Origin: CAYQIM01 sp964417555
GTDB taxonomy: Bacteria > Pseudomonadota > Gammaproteobacteria > Diplorickettsiales > Diplorickettsiaceae
Direction: 5' to 3'
NCBI GenBank assembly: GCA_964417555.1
Contig: CAYQIM010000063.1
Location: 1-64,000 of the forward strand
DNA length: 64,000 nt
This document shows positions 17,817-27,417 of the stretch, in pieces. Below the pieces are notes generated by a model. The model ran no database searches. It was not told the DNA's origin and saw only the letters and a list, made by a program, of their open reading frames with translations. The translations under genes and the position numbers were made by a program. Position 1 is the first letter of the stretch, and each line of letters opens with the position of its first letter.

Positions 17817-18291
17817 TGGCTTGTTTTTTATTAGTAGAAAGATCCTGCTTTAATTGTTCAATCGTTTGGTTAAATGCTTGTATATCTTGAAAACTTCGGT
17901 AAACAGAAGCAAACCTAACGTAGGCAACAGGGTCTAAATCACCGAGTTCATCCATAACCCATTCTCCTAATTGGCGCGATGAAACCTCACGCTCGCCTGA
18001 AGAACGTAATTTTTTTACTAAACGCAAAATTATGGCTTCGACTTGTTCGCTAGCAATAGGACGTTTTTCTAACGCTTTCAGCATACCCGCACGTAATTTT
18101 TCCTGATCGAAGGCACTACGCGTATTGTCTCGCTTTATTACTCGAGGTAAACTTAACTCAGCCGATTCAAAACTACTAAATCGCTCATTACAACGCGCAC
18201 ATTCGCGACGCCGTCGCACCTGTTGACCATCATTACTTAATCGGGAGTCAATAACCTTAGTATCTCCTTCATTACAAAAAGGGCAATTCAT
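17791..18291 (-). CDS. nrdR: transcriptional repressor NrdR
   Basis: Zinc-ribbon and ATP-cone repressor that senses nucleotide pools and controls ribonucleotide reductase genes. The zinc ribbon is visible as CPFC...CARCNERF at residues 3-36, followed by an ATP-cone domain (VIKRDNTRSAFDQEKLRAGM onward). About 166 residues from the ATG at 18291, preceded by AGGA. Its likely targets, nrdA and nrdB, are in this window, and nrdA has NrdR-box-like palindromes upstream. Confidence 0.96.
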   Translation of the reverse strand: MNCPFCNEGDTKVIDSRLSNDGQQVRRRRECARCNERFSSFESAELSLPRVIKRDNTRSAFDQEKLRAGMLKALEKRPIASEQVEAIILRLVKKLRSSGEREVSSRQLGEWVMDELGDLDPVAYVRFASVYRSFQDIQAFNQTIEQLKQDLSTNKKQANDIETKKN

Positions 18292-18353
18292 ATCCAAATC
18301 CTAACAAAGCAAAACATAGCCCTCTTTCAGGGAGATGATGAGAGCAAGTAGAA

Positions 18354-19610
18354 TCAAGAGTATACTGGAAATTGACGACAAAGTTCTATCACTTGTTTTC
18401 TTATTTTCTCAATGATTGCCGCATCTTGCCAAGCATCTAAGACCTCACAAACCCAACTCGCCACTTCCTTAACCTCTTTTTCCTTTAAACCGCGAGTCGT
18501 TAAAGCCGGAGTTCCTATCCGTATACCACTGGTTATAAAGGGACCCTTGGGATCATTAGGTACGGCATTCTTATTTAAAGTAATATGGGCATGTTCTAGC
18601 ACAGCTTCCGCCTCCTTACCAGTGATATCTTTATCGACCAAATCCACTAAAAAAAGATGATTATCTGTCCCTTCAGAAACAATTTTATAGCCTTTTTTAG
18701 CCATGGTTTCAGCCATCGCCTTAGCATTCGTTACCACTTGCTGTTGATAACTTTTAAACGCTGGCATTAACGCTTCTTTAAAAGCAACCGCTTTTCCCGC
18801 AATCACATGCATCAGAGGTCCACCCTGCAACCCTGGAAATACCGCAGAATTAAGTTTCTTCTCTAGGTCAGCATTAGCTTTTGCCAGAATTAAACCACCG
18901 CGAGGACCACGTAAAGTTTTATGGGTAGTCGAAGTCACTACATCCGCTATCGAAACGGGAGAAGGATAGAGTCCAGTAGCCACTAATCCAGCCACATGGG
19001 CCATATCAACCATGAAATAAGCACCTACCTCATCCGCAATATCTCGAAAGCGCTGCCAATCCACCACCCGCGAATAAGCAGAAAACCCGGCAATAATTAA
19101 TTTCGGCTTATACTCCTTTGCCAATCGTTCTACTTGCTGATAATCGATTAATTGCGTCTTGGCATCAACGCCATACGCATAGGCTTGATACATTTTCCCC
19201 GAAAAACTTACCTTCGCACCATGCGTCAAATGTCCCCCATCTGCTAAACTCATGCCAAGTAAAGATTCACCTGGCTTTAACAATGCCATAAAGGCAGCCG
19301 CATTAGCCTGCGAACCGGAATGTGGTTGGACATTGGCATAGTCCGCTTTAAACAAAGTCTTGGCTCTATCAATCGCCAATTGTTCCACCTTATCTACATA
19401 CTCGCATCCACCATAATAACGTTTACCGGGATAACCCTCGGCATATTTATTGGTTAATACGGAACCTTGCGCTTGCAACACACAAGGACTGGCATAATTT
19501 TCAGAAGCAATCAATTCAAGATGGTCTTCTTGCCGTATCGCTTCGCTGCGCATTGCTTGCCAAAGACCCTTATCAAACTCAGCTATTGTTTGTTGCATTG
19601 AATAAACCAT
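18354..19610 (-). CDS. glyA: serine hydroxymethyltransferase
   Basis: PLP enzyme interconverting serine and glycine with tetrahydrofolate, the main source of one-carbon units. The 418 residues are full length: HLELIASENYASP, NKYAEGYPGKRYYGG, the PLP-lysine motif SIADVVTSTTHKTLRGPRGG (Lys in TTHKT), and GSQANAAAF. The ATG at 19610 has AGGT at good spacing; an internal ATG four codons later is less likely. It lies just upstream of nrdR on the same strand, as in many gammaproteobacteria. Confidence 0.98.
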   Translation of the reverse strand: MVYSMQQTIAEFDKGLWQAMRSEAIRQEDHLELIASENYASPCVLQAQGSVLTNKYAEGYPGKRYYGGCEYVDKVEQLAIDRAKTLFKADYANVQPHSGSQANAAAFMALLKPGESLLGMSLADGGHLTHGAKVSFSGKMYQAYAYGVDAKTQLIDYQQVERLAKEYKPKLIIAGFSAYSRVVDWQRFRDIADEVGAYFMVDMAHVAGLVATGLYPSPVSIADVVTSTTHKTLRGPRGGLILAKANADLEKKLNSAVFPGLQGGPLMHVIAGKAVAFKEALMPAFKSYQQQVVTNAKAMAETMAKKGYKIVSEGTDNHLFLVDLVDKDITGKEAEAVLEHAHITLNKNAVPNDPKGPFITSGIRIGTPALTTRGLKEKEVKEVASWVCEVLDAWQDAAIIEKIRKQVIELCRQFPVYS

Positions 19611-19799
19611 GATGCTTACCTGATATAAAATGATGGGTATATTTTTTTAAATTATGCGCCTATTGTACTTCAAGTTACGCGACGAACAAAAGAAAGTCTT
19701 TTCAGCCTTTATTACTAAAAAAAGTAAATTGGCAGTGCTCTTCTCTAACACTTTCCACATAGGTAAGCGTATCTTAAGTTTTTTCCTGTATAAAAATGG

Positions 19800-19831
19800 T
19801 TAAGCTAATTTTAGTTTGAGACAAATTTTAT
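19800..19831 (+). promoter_or_regulatory. PmrA-like half-sites upstream of ART gene
   Basis: TTAA at 19800-19803 and TTAG at 19811-19814 are 11 bp apart. A TTTTAT hexamer at 19826-19831 follows 11 nt later. The geometry equals that of the better sites at 43954-43986 and 44042-44074. The second half-site is imperfect, so the assignment is tentative. The rest of the 19611-19892 spacer shows nothing else recognisable. Confidence 0.35.
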
Positions 19832-19892
19832 AAAAAATCTGTTTCAGGAAAAAATTTATATCAAAAACATCACCTAAAATAAAAAGTAATTT

Positions 19893-20829
19893 ATGGCCAA
19901 AACTGAACTTATAGCGAGTGAACAATCAGCAAGTGTTGGGTTAATACAAGGGCCTAGAGTCAAAGGATATGCTACCTGTCAATTAGAACAGGCTGTATTA
20001 ACGCTCTTAAATAATTGGCAATCTACTGAAATTATTATTAATGAATTAGGTGATTTGGAAATTATTGCTAATAAGCAAGTATTCAATATAAGTCAAATAC
20101 TGCGTTTTCAACCTGACTTTGAACAAATTAATTTATCTCACCAAGACCTCGATAACTACCTAGAAATAATTATTGAAAGCGATGAAGAATTAAGTAGAAA
20201 AAAATATCGCTTGATAAGAAAAAGTAGTTTGGCCGATTCGGATACGAGTAATGATTTGCATCTTGCGGAAAAAATGGCCATTTATTTATATACATCAAGC
20301 GCTTATAAAGGATACCAAGCTTTTTTACGTACCACCAACGAAGCAATAGCTGATCTCAAAAACCTAGATAAATTAGCATTAAAGCAGAAAGCCTCGCAAT
20401 TATTATTAACCATTGTTGTTGCGTCACATGGATTAGCCAAACCCTCCCCTTTAACCGAAGAAGAAAAATTTGAAGAACCTGAAAGAAAGCTTTATCGAGC
20501 CGAGCTATTTAGAAAGAACTCACCATCTTTAAAAAACTATATTGCCGCCTGCGAAAAAAAACAAATACTCAGCCATCAAGGGTTTACCAGTACTTCATTA
20601 TTAGAAGAAACATTGGCTGATGGACTACCTGCGCTTAACTTTTCCAAGCATAATGTGCTTATTACCTATAAGCAGCTTACATGAAGAAAATCCAAAAACT
20701 TCCTACGGGATAACGATATCCCCGGTATAATTGTAGGCGCAACAGGATGAGATGATAGAGTCTCCGAATTCTATCATCCAAGCGCATAAGGTGAGCCATA
20801 AAGTCCTGTTCAGTGACCTCAATTATTGA
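19893..20829 (+). pseudogene. ADP-ribosyltransferase-like effector, interrupted
   Basis: The open part (19893-20684, 263 residues) has no signal peptide. From about residue 125 it follows the R-S-E class ART fold: KLYRAE with Arg202, then GFTSTS with the STS motif at 233-235, then a NVLITYKQL strand. It stops at TGA 20682-20684, before the catalytic Glu motif. Reading past that TGA in the same frame gives RKSKNFLRDNDIPGIIVGA. One base skipped near 20742 then gives QDEMIESPNSIIQAHKV and a stop at 20827. QDEMIESP fits the missing [EQ]xE motif. The gene therefore looks like an ART of about 310 residues broken by one nonsense codon and one +1 frameshift. A hairpin (20751-20759 with 20770-20778) overlaps the distal part. 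Such enzymes modify host proteins; the target is unknown. Confidence 0.6.
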
Positions 20830-20867
20830 TAGCATTCTAGCTTTCCAATAGATAATAGATTTAATAC

Positions 20868-22547
20868 ATGTCGCAACAATTTATTTATACCATGCAAGCG
20901 GTGGGAAAAGTTGTCCCACCTAAGCGTACCATTCTCAAAGATATCTGGCTGTCTTTTTATCCGGGTGCAAAAATAGGGGTTCTTGGTCTCAATGGCTCCG
21001 GTAAATCATCCTTATTACGAATTATGGCAGGTGTCGATACGGATTTTGTTGGCGAAGCGCGTGCGATGCCTGGCATCAAAATTGGCTACCTTCCACAAGA
21101 ACCACAATTGGATCCAAATAAAGATGTTCGTGCCAATGTAGAAGAAGCCATTGCTGGTACTAAAAAGCTGTTGGACTGTTTCAACGAGATTAGTATGAAA
21201 TTTGCTGAGCCGCTCAGTGAAACCGAAATGAATCGCTTATTTGAAGAACAAGGCGAATTACAGACACAAATTGAAGCTCAAGGCGGCTGGGAATTAGAAC
21301 GAAAACTAACGATTGCCGCTGATGCTTTACGGCTTCCGCCTTGGGATGCCGATGTCACTCAACTTTCCGGTGGTGAACGCCGACGTGTCGCTTTATGCCG
21401 GCTTTTACTCTCTAACCCTGACATGTTATTATTTGACGAACCTACCAACCATTTAGACGCCGAAAGTGTTGCTTGGCTAGAACGTTATCTCCATGATTAT
21501 TCTGGAACCGTTGTCGCCGTGACGCATGATCGCTACTTTCTCGATAATGTTGCCGGCTGGATCCTAGAGCTCGATCGAGGCCAAGGAATACCCTACCAAG
21601 GCAATTATTCAGCCTGGCTAGAACAAAAACAAAAACGTTTAGTACAAGAAGAAAAGCAACAATCTGCTCATGAAAAAGCATTAAAAACAGAATTAGAATG
21701 GGTTCGTAGTAATGCCAAAGGACGTCAAGCAAAAAGTAAGGCACGTTTAGCACGCTATGAAGAGTTAAGCTCACAGGAATTTCAGAAACGCGCGGAAACC
21801 CAATCACTCTATATCCCTCCTGGACCGCGTCTAGGCGATTTAGTGCTAGAAGTTGTTGGACTCTCTAAAGGTTTTAACGGCCGTTCTTTAATCAAGAATT
21901 TAAGTTTTACTGTTCCTAAAGGCGCTATTGTCGGAGCTATTGGTCCTAACGGTGCCGGAAAATCGACCTTATTTAAACTGATCATGCAGCAGGAACAAGC
22001 CGATAATGGCACTATACGCCTTGGCGAAACCGTACAACTCTCCTATATCGACCAAAGTCGTGACTTATTGAATCCTAACAATACTGTCTGGCAAGAAATT
22101 TCAGATGGTCAAGACATCATGACAATCAATCAATTCCAATTGCCTTCGCGGGCCTATGTAGGAAGATTTAACTTTAAAGGAACAGAACAACAAAAATTGG
22201 TTAAACATCTCTCCGGTGGTGAAAGGAATCGGGTTCATCTTGCCAAACTGTTACGCACAGGCGGCAACCTCTTATTATTAGATGAACCGACAAACGATCT
22301 GGATGTAGAAACCTTACGCGCCTTAGAAGAGGCGCTCTTAAGCTTCCCTGGTTGCGCCATTGTGATTTCTCACGACCGTTGGTTTTTAGACAAGATTGCC
22401 ACACATATCCTGGCATTTGAAAATGAGGATAGAGTAAATTATTTCACCGGGAATTATACTGACTATGAAGCCGATCGTCTAAAACGTCTTGGCATAACAG
22501 GCGATCAAACCGAAAAACGCATTAAATATAAAAAATTAGAACATTAA
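20868..22547 (+). CDS. ettA: energy-dependent translational throttle protein EttA (ABC-F)
   Basis: ABC-F ATPase that binds the ribosomal E site and gates entry into elongation according to ATP/ADP level. The 559 residues have no membrane segments. Two ATPase domains are visible: Walker A GLNGSGKSSLL near 43 and GPNGAGKSTLF near 362, signatures LSGGERRRVA and LSGGERNRVH, and Walker B LLFDEPTNHLD and LLLDEPTNDLD. The linker between domains and the N-terminal YTMQAVGKVVPPKR are typical of EttA rather than Uup. It is on its own between the ART pseudogene and tsaE. Confidence 0.95.
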   Translation: MSQQFIYTMQAVGKVVPPKRTILKDIWLSFYPGAKIGVLGLNGSGKSSLLRIMAGVDTDFVGEARAMPGIKIGYLPQEPQLDPNKDVRANVEEAIAGTKKLLDCFNEISMKFAEPLSETEMNRLFEEQGELQTQIEAQGGWELERKLTIAADALRLPPWDADVTQLSGGERRRVALCRLLLSNPDMLLFDEPTNHLDAESVAWLERYLHDYSGTVVAVTHDRYFLDNVAGWILELDRGQGIPYQGNYSAWLEQKQKRLVQEEKQQSAHEKALKTELEWVRSNAKGRQAKSKARLARYEELSSQEFQKRAETQSLYIPPGPRLGDLVLEVVGLSKGFNGRSLIKNLSFTVPKGAIVGAIGPNGAGKSTLFKLIMQQEQADNGTIRLGETVQLSYIDQSRDLLNPNNTVWQEISDGQDIMTINQFQLPSRAYVGRFNFKGTEQQKLVKHLSGGERNRVHLAKLLRTGGNLLLLDEPTNDLDVETLRALEEALLSFPGCAIVISHDRWFLDKIATHILAFENEDRVNYFTGNYTDYEADRLKRLGITGDQTEKRIKYKKLEH

Positions 22548-22564
22548 ATGACTTATTTTATTGA

Positions 22565-23032
22565 ATGTTAGTTTATCTATCAAATAATGAAACAGAAACC
22601 CAGCAATTGGCTGAAAAAATCGCAAGGAATTGTTCGGAAAATCCGCGGCTGATTATTTTTCTACAAGGAGAACTAGGTTCGGGAAAAACAACATTTACAC
22701 GCTTTTTTCTCCAAGCCTTAGGTCACTGCGGTTCAGTAAAAAGTCCCACCTATACCTTAGTCGAAACTTATCAGCTACCTAAGCACCTTATTTTTCATCT
22801 CGATCTCTATCGTCTACAAACCGCAAAAGAAATCATTGACATCGGTTTATATGATGAATTCAATCAAGCCGCCATTTGGCTCATTGAATGGCCTGAAAAA
22901 GCGCTTCGCTTTTTACCATCAGCCGACATTTTATGTACTTTCACTCTCGTGGACGATCATAGACGCATCGAAATTCAATCACAAACCCCTGTCGGTGAGA
23001 CGCTTCTACAAAGTATAGAAAATTCAGCTTAA
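22565..23032 (+). CDS. tsaE: tRNA threonylcarbamoyladenosine biosynthesis ATPase TsaE
   Basis: ATPase of the TsaBDE complex that makes t6A at position 37 of ANN-decoding tRNAs. The 155 residues include Walker A GELGSGKTTFTRFFL, SPTYTLVETY and FHLDLYRL, and the C-terminal IEWPEKA. It lies 18 nt after ettA. In many gammaproteobacteria tsaE is followed by amiB-mutL-miaA; here amiB is replaced by a glycosyltransferase and a kinase remnant. Confidence 0.95.
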   Translation: MLVYLSNNETETQQLAEKIARNCSENPRLIIFLQGELGSGKTTFTRFFLQALGHCGSVKSPTYTLVETYQLPKHLIFHLDLYRLQTAKEIIDIGLYDEFNQAAIWLIEWPEKALRFLPSADILCTFTLVDDHRRIEIQSQTPVGETLLQSIENSA

Positions 23033-23049
23033 CTATCATATCGTGTTAA

Positions 23050-24162
23050 ATGGCGACATGCTCTAGTCTCCGCTATCAGTTTTCCTTATACTCTAAAGCT
23101 ATGTTAACGGACAATTATCCTACACTTCTCATTCCAGCCTACCAGCCGAATGAAAAACTTGTGCAACTTATTAAAAGTCTACGAGAACTTCATCCACATC
23201 AACGTATTATTGTCGTCGATGATGGTTCCGATAGCGATAAATTACCTATCTTCACCAAAATTTCCGATTTTAATATTGAGTTATTGAAACACGCTAAAAA
23301 TCAAGGCAAAGGTCAAGCGCTTAAAACAGGTTTTAAACATTGGTTAACTTCTAGCTCACCAACAGCCCTGGGGATTGTTACCGCTGACGCTGATGGGCAA
23401 CATCTTCCTAAAGATATCATTCAACTGTCTAATGTTTTTATGAAAAATCCATCGGATCTTTATTTAGGCGTAAGGCAATTTAATAAAGCTTCTACACCCT
23501 GGCGTAGTCGATTTGGCAATAAATTGACTACCTTTGTTTTGCATCTCTTTACCAAAACACCTTTACAAGATACACAAACAGGTTTACGCGCTATACCGCG
23601 CAAGCTAATAAAGGAAGTACTGCTAAACTCCAAGGCTTCAGGTTATGACTTTGAATTAGAAATGCTACTCACAGCGGAAGAAAGCCATATCACTATCAAA
23701 CAAATTCCTATCCGCACGATTTACCTCGATGATAATAGTTCTTCGCATTTCAACCCACTGATTGATTCAATCAAAATTTATTTTGTCTTCCTACGTTTTG
23801 CCGCCATATCGTTGCTCTCAGCGGCCATTGACTTTATCCTATTTTCTATTACTTATTGGGTAAAAAAAAATATATTTCTAGCTGTCCTAGTAGGTCGTGT
23901 TTTATCCGCTACATTTAACTTTAAATTAAATCACCACTTGGCATTCAAAAGTCAAAATAAACTAATCCCTGCTACAATCAAATACGCGGGCTTAGCCAGC
24001 TTTTTAGGGTTAATCGCTTACAGTTTAATTAAGCTTATCCATAGTTGTGGTATCAATGTTTACAGCAGTAAAATCATTGCTGAAATTGCTTTATTTATTC
24101 TATCCTTTACAATACAGCGGTTTTTCATTTTTAATAAAACGAGTCTATTAATAAAAAATTAA
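23050..24162 (+). CDS. family 2 glycosyltransferase fused to GtrA-like membrane domain
   Basis: 370 residues. The N-terminal two thirds is a dolichyl-phosphate-mannose-synthase-like GT2 domain, with PAYQPNEKL, VVDDGS near 57-60, TADADGQHLP (DxD-type, about 111-120) and the acceptor-site segment TPLQDTQTGLRAIPR. The C-terminal third has about four membrane helices (from about 245) of the GtrA/flippase type, ending in IQRFFIF. Such fusions transfer a sugar from a nucleotide donor to a polyprenyl carrier and flip it across the inner membrane for surface glycosylation. The true start may be the ATG at 23101. The sugar and acceptor are unknown. Confidence 0.85.
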   Translation: MATCSSLRYQFSLYSKAMLTDNYPTLLIPAYQPNEKLVQLIKSLRELHPHQRIIVVDDGSDSDKLPIFTKISDFNIELLKHAKNQGKGQALKTGFKHWLTSSSPTALGIVTADADGQHLPKDIIQLSNVFMKNPSDLYLGVRQFNKASTPWRSRFGNKLTTFVLHLFTKTPLQDTQTGLRAIPRKLIKEVLLNSKASGYDFELEMLLTAEESHITIKQIPIRTIYLDDNSSSHFNPLIDSIKIYFVFLRFAAISLLSAAIDFILFSITYWVKKNIFLAVLVGRVLSATFNFKLNHHLAFKSQNKLIPATIKYAGLASFLGLIAYSLIKLIHSCGINVYSSKIIAEIALFILSFTIQRFFIFNKTSLLIKN

Positions 24163-24195
24163 TATCGGATATATAAAAAGGCAATAAGGATATTG

Positions 24196-25532
24196 ATGTT
24201 CACACGCCCCGCTAAAGAAAGATTGCATTTAGAACTGAATTTATTTCAGGAACAAATACGTGATAAAAGAGAATCCATTCCTACTCCGAGCAACGAATTA
24301 GATTGTTCAAGAGCCAAACAAGCTTTTACAAAACCTAGCACGGCTAAAGAATTCATCGATCAAAAAGGCAATACTGGCATCGAATACAGTAATCAATACT
24401 TATTAAAACTTCAGCAACCACTGACTCCTGGTTCACATGCCAAAGTCCAAAAAGAACAGCTAATCTCGCCTGGTAGAGGATCTTCACTTACATTAGTCGG
24501 AAAATATGGAACAAGCACGGTTGAATCTGAAATAGAGATTTATCAATTGCTTGCTTCCCACCCAAAATCGGCACAAAAAGCGATATTACAACCCCTTTTC
24601 AGTGAAAACCATCTCTATAAGCACATATTACATTTTCCACTGATGCCAGGCGGTAACTTAAAAAAACAACAAACCTACCTATTTAATGTATTAAATAATT
24701 CCAAGACAAAAAACGCAGCCACATCATGGCTTTATAATCAAATCATCGCGTTACTTGAAGCACTTCAACATTTGCATACAGAAAATTTTTCCACCAAGAC
24801 TAAACACAACAAAGGCATTGTTCATGGTGATATAAAACTTGATAATATTTTAATAAATGGTTTAGGCGATCTTATATTAGCTGATTTCGGCTGCGCTTAT
24901 TCAGCCGCCCAGCCAGCTAGACAGTTAGGCAATATTTCCTATACTGCACCTGAAATATTTGCAAATGACCATTTTACAAAAAACCCTATTAAAGATATTG
25001 AAAAGTCAGATAACTGGTCACTCGGTATTGCTCTCCATTGTTTATTAAAGAATAAATTTCCCTGCTCAAACAGTGAATTTTACACGCATAAAAACCAAAC
25101 AAAATCGATTTATTTAAACAATGGCTATGTATTTAGATCTAAAAAGGTCTTTAAAAAAATACAGACGTTGTTTTTCAAAGACAGCTTGAGGGATGTCTTT
25201 ACCGAAAAAAATGGGGAAGAAACTTTCAACATTCCACCCTAGCCCAACAAGCAAGAAAGTCAATGACACGACTAATTAACAACAACTACCGACTATACGA
25301 TTCAAGCCAATGTAGAGTTTCCATCTTAACTGATCTCTCTTTATCCTTATTATTACCTGTCGAAGAACGGCTAAGCGCCAGTGAAATGCTTAAACAATTA
25401 AAAAAGCTCGCCCCTTATTTTAGTTGTTCTTCTACTAATGAATATCGTTTATTTATTTCCGACTTATTAGCACAATCCTCGTTAAAACTAATTGTAAATC
25501 ATGGATTCCCTTCTCCTATAACAAGTATATAA
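24196..25532 (+). pseudogene. eukaryotic-like Ser/Thr protein kinase, frameshifted
   Basis: The first frame (24196-25242) carries a kinase core: IVHGDIKLDN (catalytic loop, Asp213), LADFGCA (Mg-binding DFG), YTAPE, and DNWSLGIAL (numbered from the TTG at 24193; the ATG at 24196 is the better start). The N-terminal 90 residues are polar with no signal peptide. The frame ends before subdomain XI. Its continuation is in another frame to 25532: STLAQQARKSMTRLI, then LLLPVEERLSASEMLKQL, the usual end of a kinase domain. One base lost, most likely in the A7 run at 25205-25211, accounts for the break. It lies between the GT2 gene and mutL, where amiB would be expected. Possibly a former host-directed effector. 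Confidence 0.75.
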
Positions 25533-25578
25533 TCAAAAAGTTTGTTAGAATTCGTTCTATTTGTTGATCCTAGGAACT

Positions 25579-27417
25579 ATGCCAACTCGTATCGAACGCC
25601 TTTCGCCCCAACTCGCCAATCAGATTGCTGCTGGCGAAGTGATTGAACGCCCCGCTTCTATCGTTAAAGAATTACTTGAAAATAGCTTAGATGCCGGTTG
25701 TAAACAGATTGATATCGATATTGAGAAAGGCGGTACACAGCGAATTCGTGTTCGTGACGATGGACATGGTATTGAGAAAGAAGATCTTATTTTAGCGTTA
25801 GACCGTCATGCCACCAGTAAAATACGCGATTTAAATGACCTAACACAGATAAAAACCTTAGGTTTTCGTGGTGAAGCTTTGGCCAGTATCAGCTCGGTTT
25901 CTCGCCTTTATCTGGGTTCCTCCGTAGATAAAACCAATCAAGGCTGGCAGATTGCCGTCGATTATCAGAATGAACCTAAACTAATGCCCATTGCTCATCA
26001 CCAAGGGACAACGGTTGACGTCCATGATCTTTTTTTTAATACGCCAGCACGACGAAAGTTTTTACGTAAAGAACATACTGAATTTTCACATATTGAAGAA
26101 CTTGTTAAACGTTTATCGCTGAGCCATTTTTCGATTGGCTTTACGCTACAACATAATAAACGCGTAGTCCAAAAACTTCGTCCAGCACTCGATAAGCCCA
26201 AGCAAGAAGAACGTATCGCAACCTTATGTGGCGCTGTATTTATTGAAAATGCCATTTATATCGATATGGAACACAGCAATTTACATCTGTGGGGTTGGAT
26301 TTCTCTACCTACTTTTTCACGCAGTCAAACGGATTTACAGTATTTTTATGTCAATAATCGTATTGTCAAAGATCGGCTCATCAATCATGCTGTCAAACAA
26401 GCCTATCATGATGTTTTATACCATGGGCGGCATCCTGCTTTTATTTTATTTCTTGACCTTGAACCACAAGCCGTCGATGTCAATGCTCATCCGGCAAAAT
26501 ATGAAGTCCGCTTCCGCGAGAGCCGATTCGTCTACGATTTCGTCAAACAATGTTTGCAAAAAGCTTTAGCCAGTACTACGCCTGTTACTGATGAGCTAAT
26601 ACCCCTAGCATCTCTCCAATCCTTAGCCAATGGTGACGAAATAACGGCAAAGCAACCCATAGACGACACAATTCATCAACCCATCCCTGTGCCGTTAAAA
26701 TCTTCCTCTATCCCTTATACGCCAACACCAGCAATTTCCTTAGCAATCAATGAAGCCACCACCTCGTCACCAACTCATGAAATAAACGCCATTCCGCTAG
26801 GTTTTCCTGAACAGCTAGCTCATCTTGAAAAAAGCCCTCCTTTGGGTTTTGCGCTTGCCCAATTGCACGGAATTTATATATTAGCTGAAAACAAATTGGG
26901 ACTGGTTTTGATAGACATTCATGCCGCCCATGAGCGTCTTCTCTATGAACGTCTTAAATACGAGATAGCGAATTCGGGCATAAGCACACAAAACTTATTA
27001 ATTCCTATTAGCTTAAACCTATCCAACAAAGAAGCGGAGATACTGGAAGAATATCACCAGTTGTTTACACAATTTGGTTTTGAATTGCAGCAGTTAGGCT
27101 TAGAAACTCTTCTTATTCGACAAATTCCTTCACTGTTAGCCACAATTGATATTAAGCAATTTATACACGATGTATTGAGCGACTTAATCACGTATGAAAG
27201 CAGTCAACGCTTTGCTGAAAAAACCAACGAATTGTTATCAAGTATCGCTTGCCATAGTGCAATACGTGCTAATCGACATATGACGCTGCCAGAAATGAAT
27301 CAACTGCTGCGTGATATGGAAAAAACAGAACGTAGCAATCAATGTAATCATGGTCGGCCGACATGGAAACAATTATCACTTTCTGAAATTGATCGGTTAT
27401 TTTTACGTGGGCGCTAA
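25579..27417 (+). CDS. mutL: DNA mismatch repair protein MutL
   Basis: GHKL ATPase that couples mismatch recognition by MutS to strand excision. About 612 residues from the ATG at 25579 (AGGA upstream; the frame also has TTG codons further up). Motifs are QIAAGEVIERPASIVKELLE, DDGHGI, RHATSKI and TLGFRGEALASIS in the ATPase domain, VNNRIVKDR and DVNAHPAKYEVRF in the transducer domain, and a complete C-terminal dimerisation domain. It overlaps miaA by 11 nt. Confidence 0.97.
   Translation: MPTRIERLSPQLANQIAAGEVIERPASIVKELLENSLDAGCKQIDIDIEKGGTQRIRVRDDGHGIEKEDLILALDRHATSKIRDLNDLTQIKTLGFRGEALASISSVSRLYLGSSVDKTNQGWQIAVDYQNEPKLMPIAHHQGTTVDVHDLFFNTPARRKFLRKEHTEFSHIEELVKRLSLSHFSIGFTLQHNKRVVQKLRPALDKPKQEERIATLCGAVFIENAIYIDMEHSNLHLWGWISLPTFSRSQTDLQYFYVNNRIVKDRLINHAVKQAYHDVLYHGRHPAFILFLDLEPQAVDVNAHPAKYEVRFRESRFVYDFVKQCLQKALASTTPVTDELIPLASLQSLANGDEITAKQPIDDTIHQPIPVPLKSSSIPYTPTPAISLAINEATTSSPTHEINAIPLGFPEQLAHLEKSPPLGFALAQLHGIYILAENKLGLVLIDIHAAHERLLYERLKYEIANSGISTQNLLIPISLNLSNKEAEILEEYHQLFTQFGFELQQLGLETLLIRQIPSLLATIDIKQFIHDVLSDLITYESSQRFAEKTNELLSSIACHSAIRANRHMTLPEMNQLLRDMEKTERSNQCNHGRPTWKQLSLSEIDRLFLRGR

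Noticed and set aside
25205..25211. Programmed frameshifting in the kinase
   Set aside because: No slippery heptamer with a downstream structure that I can see; an indel in the A-tract is simpler. Transcriptional slippage is kept as a possibility.
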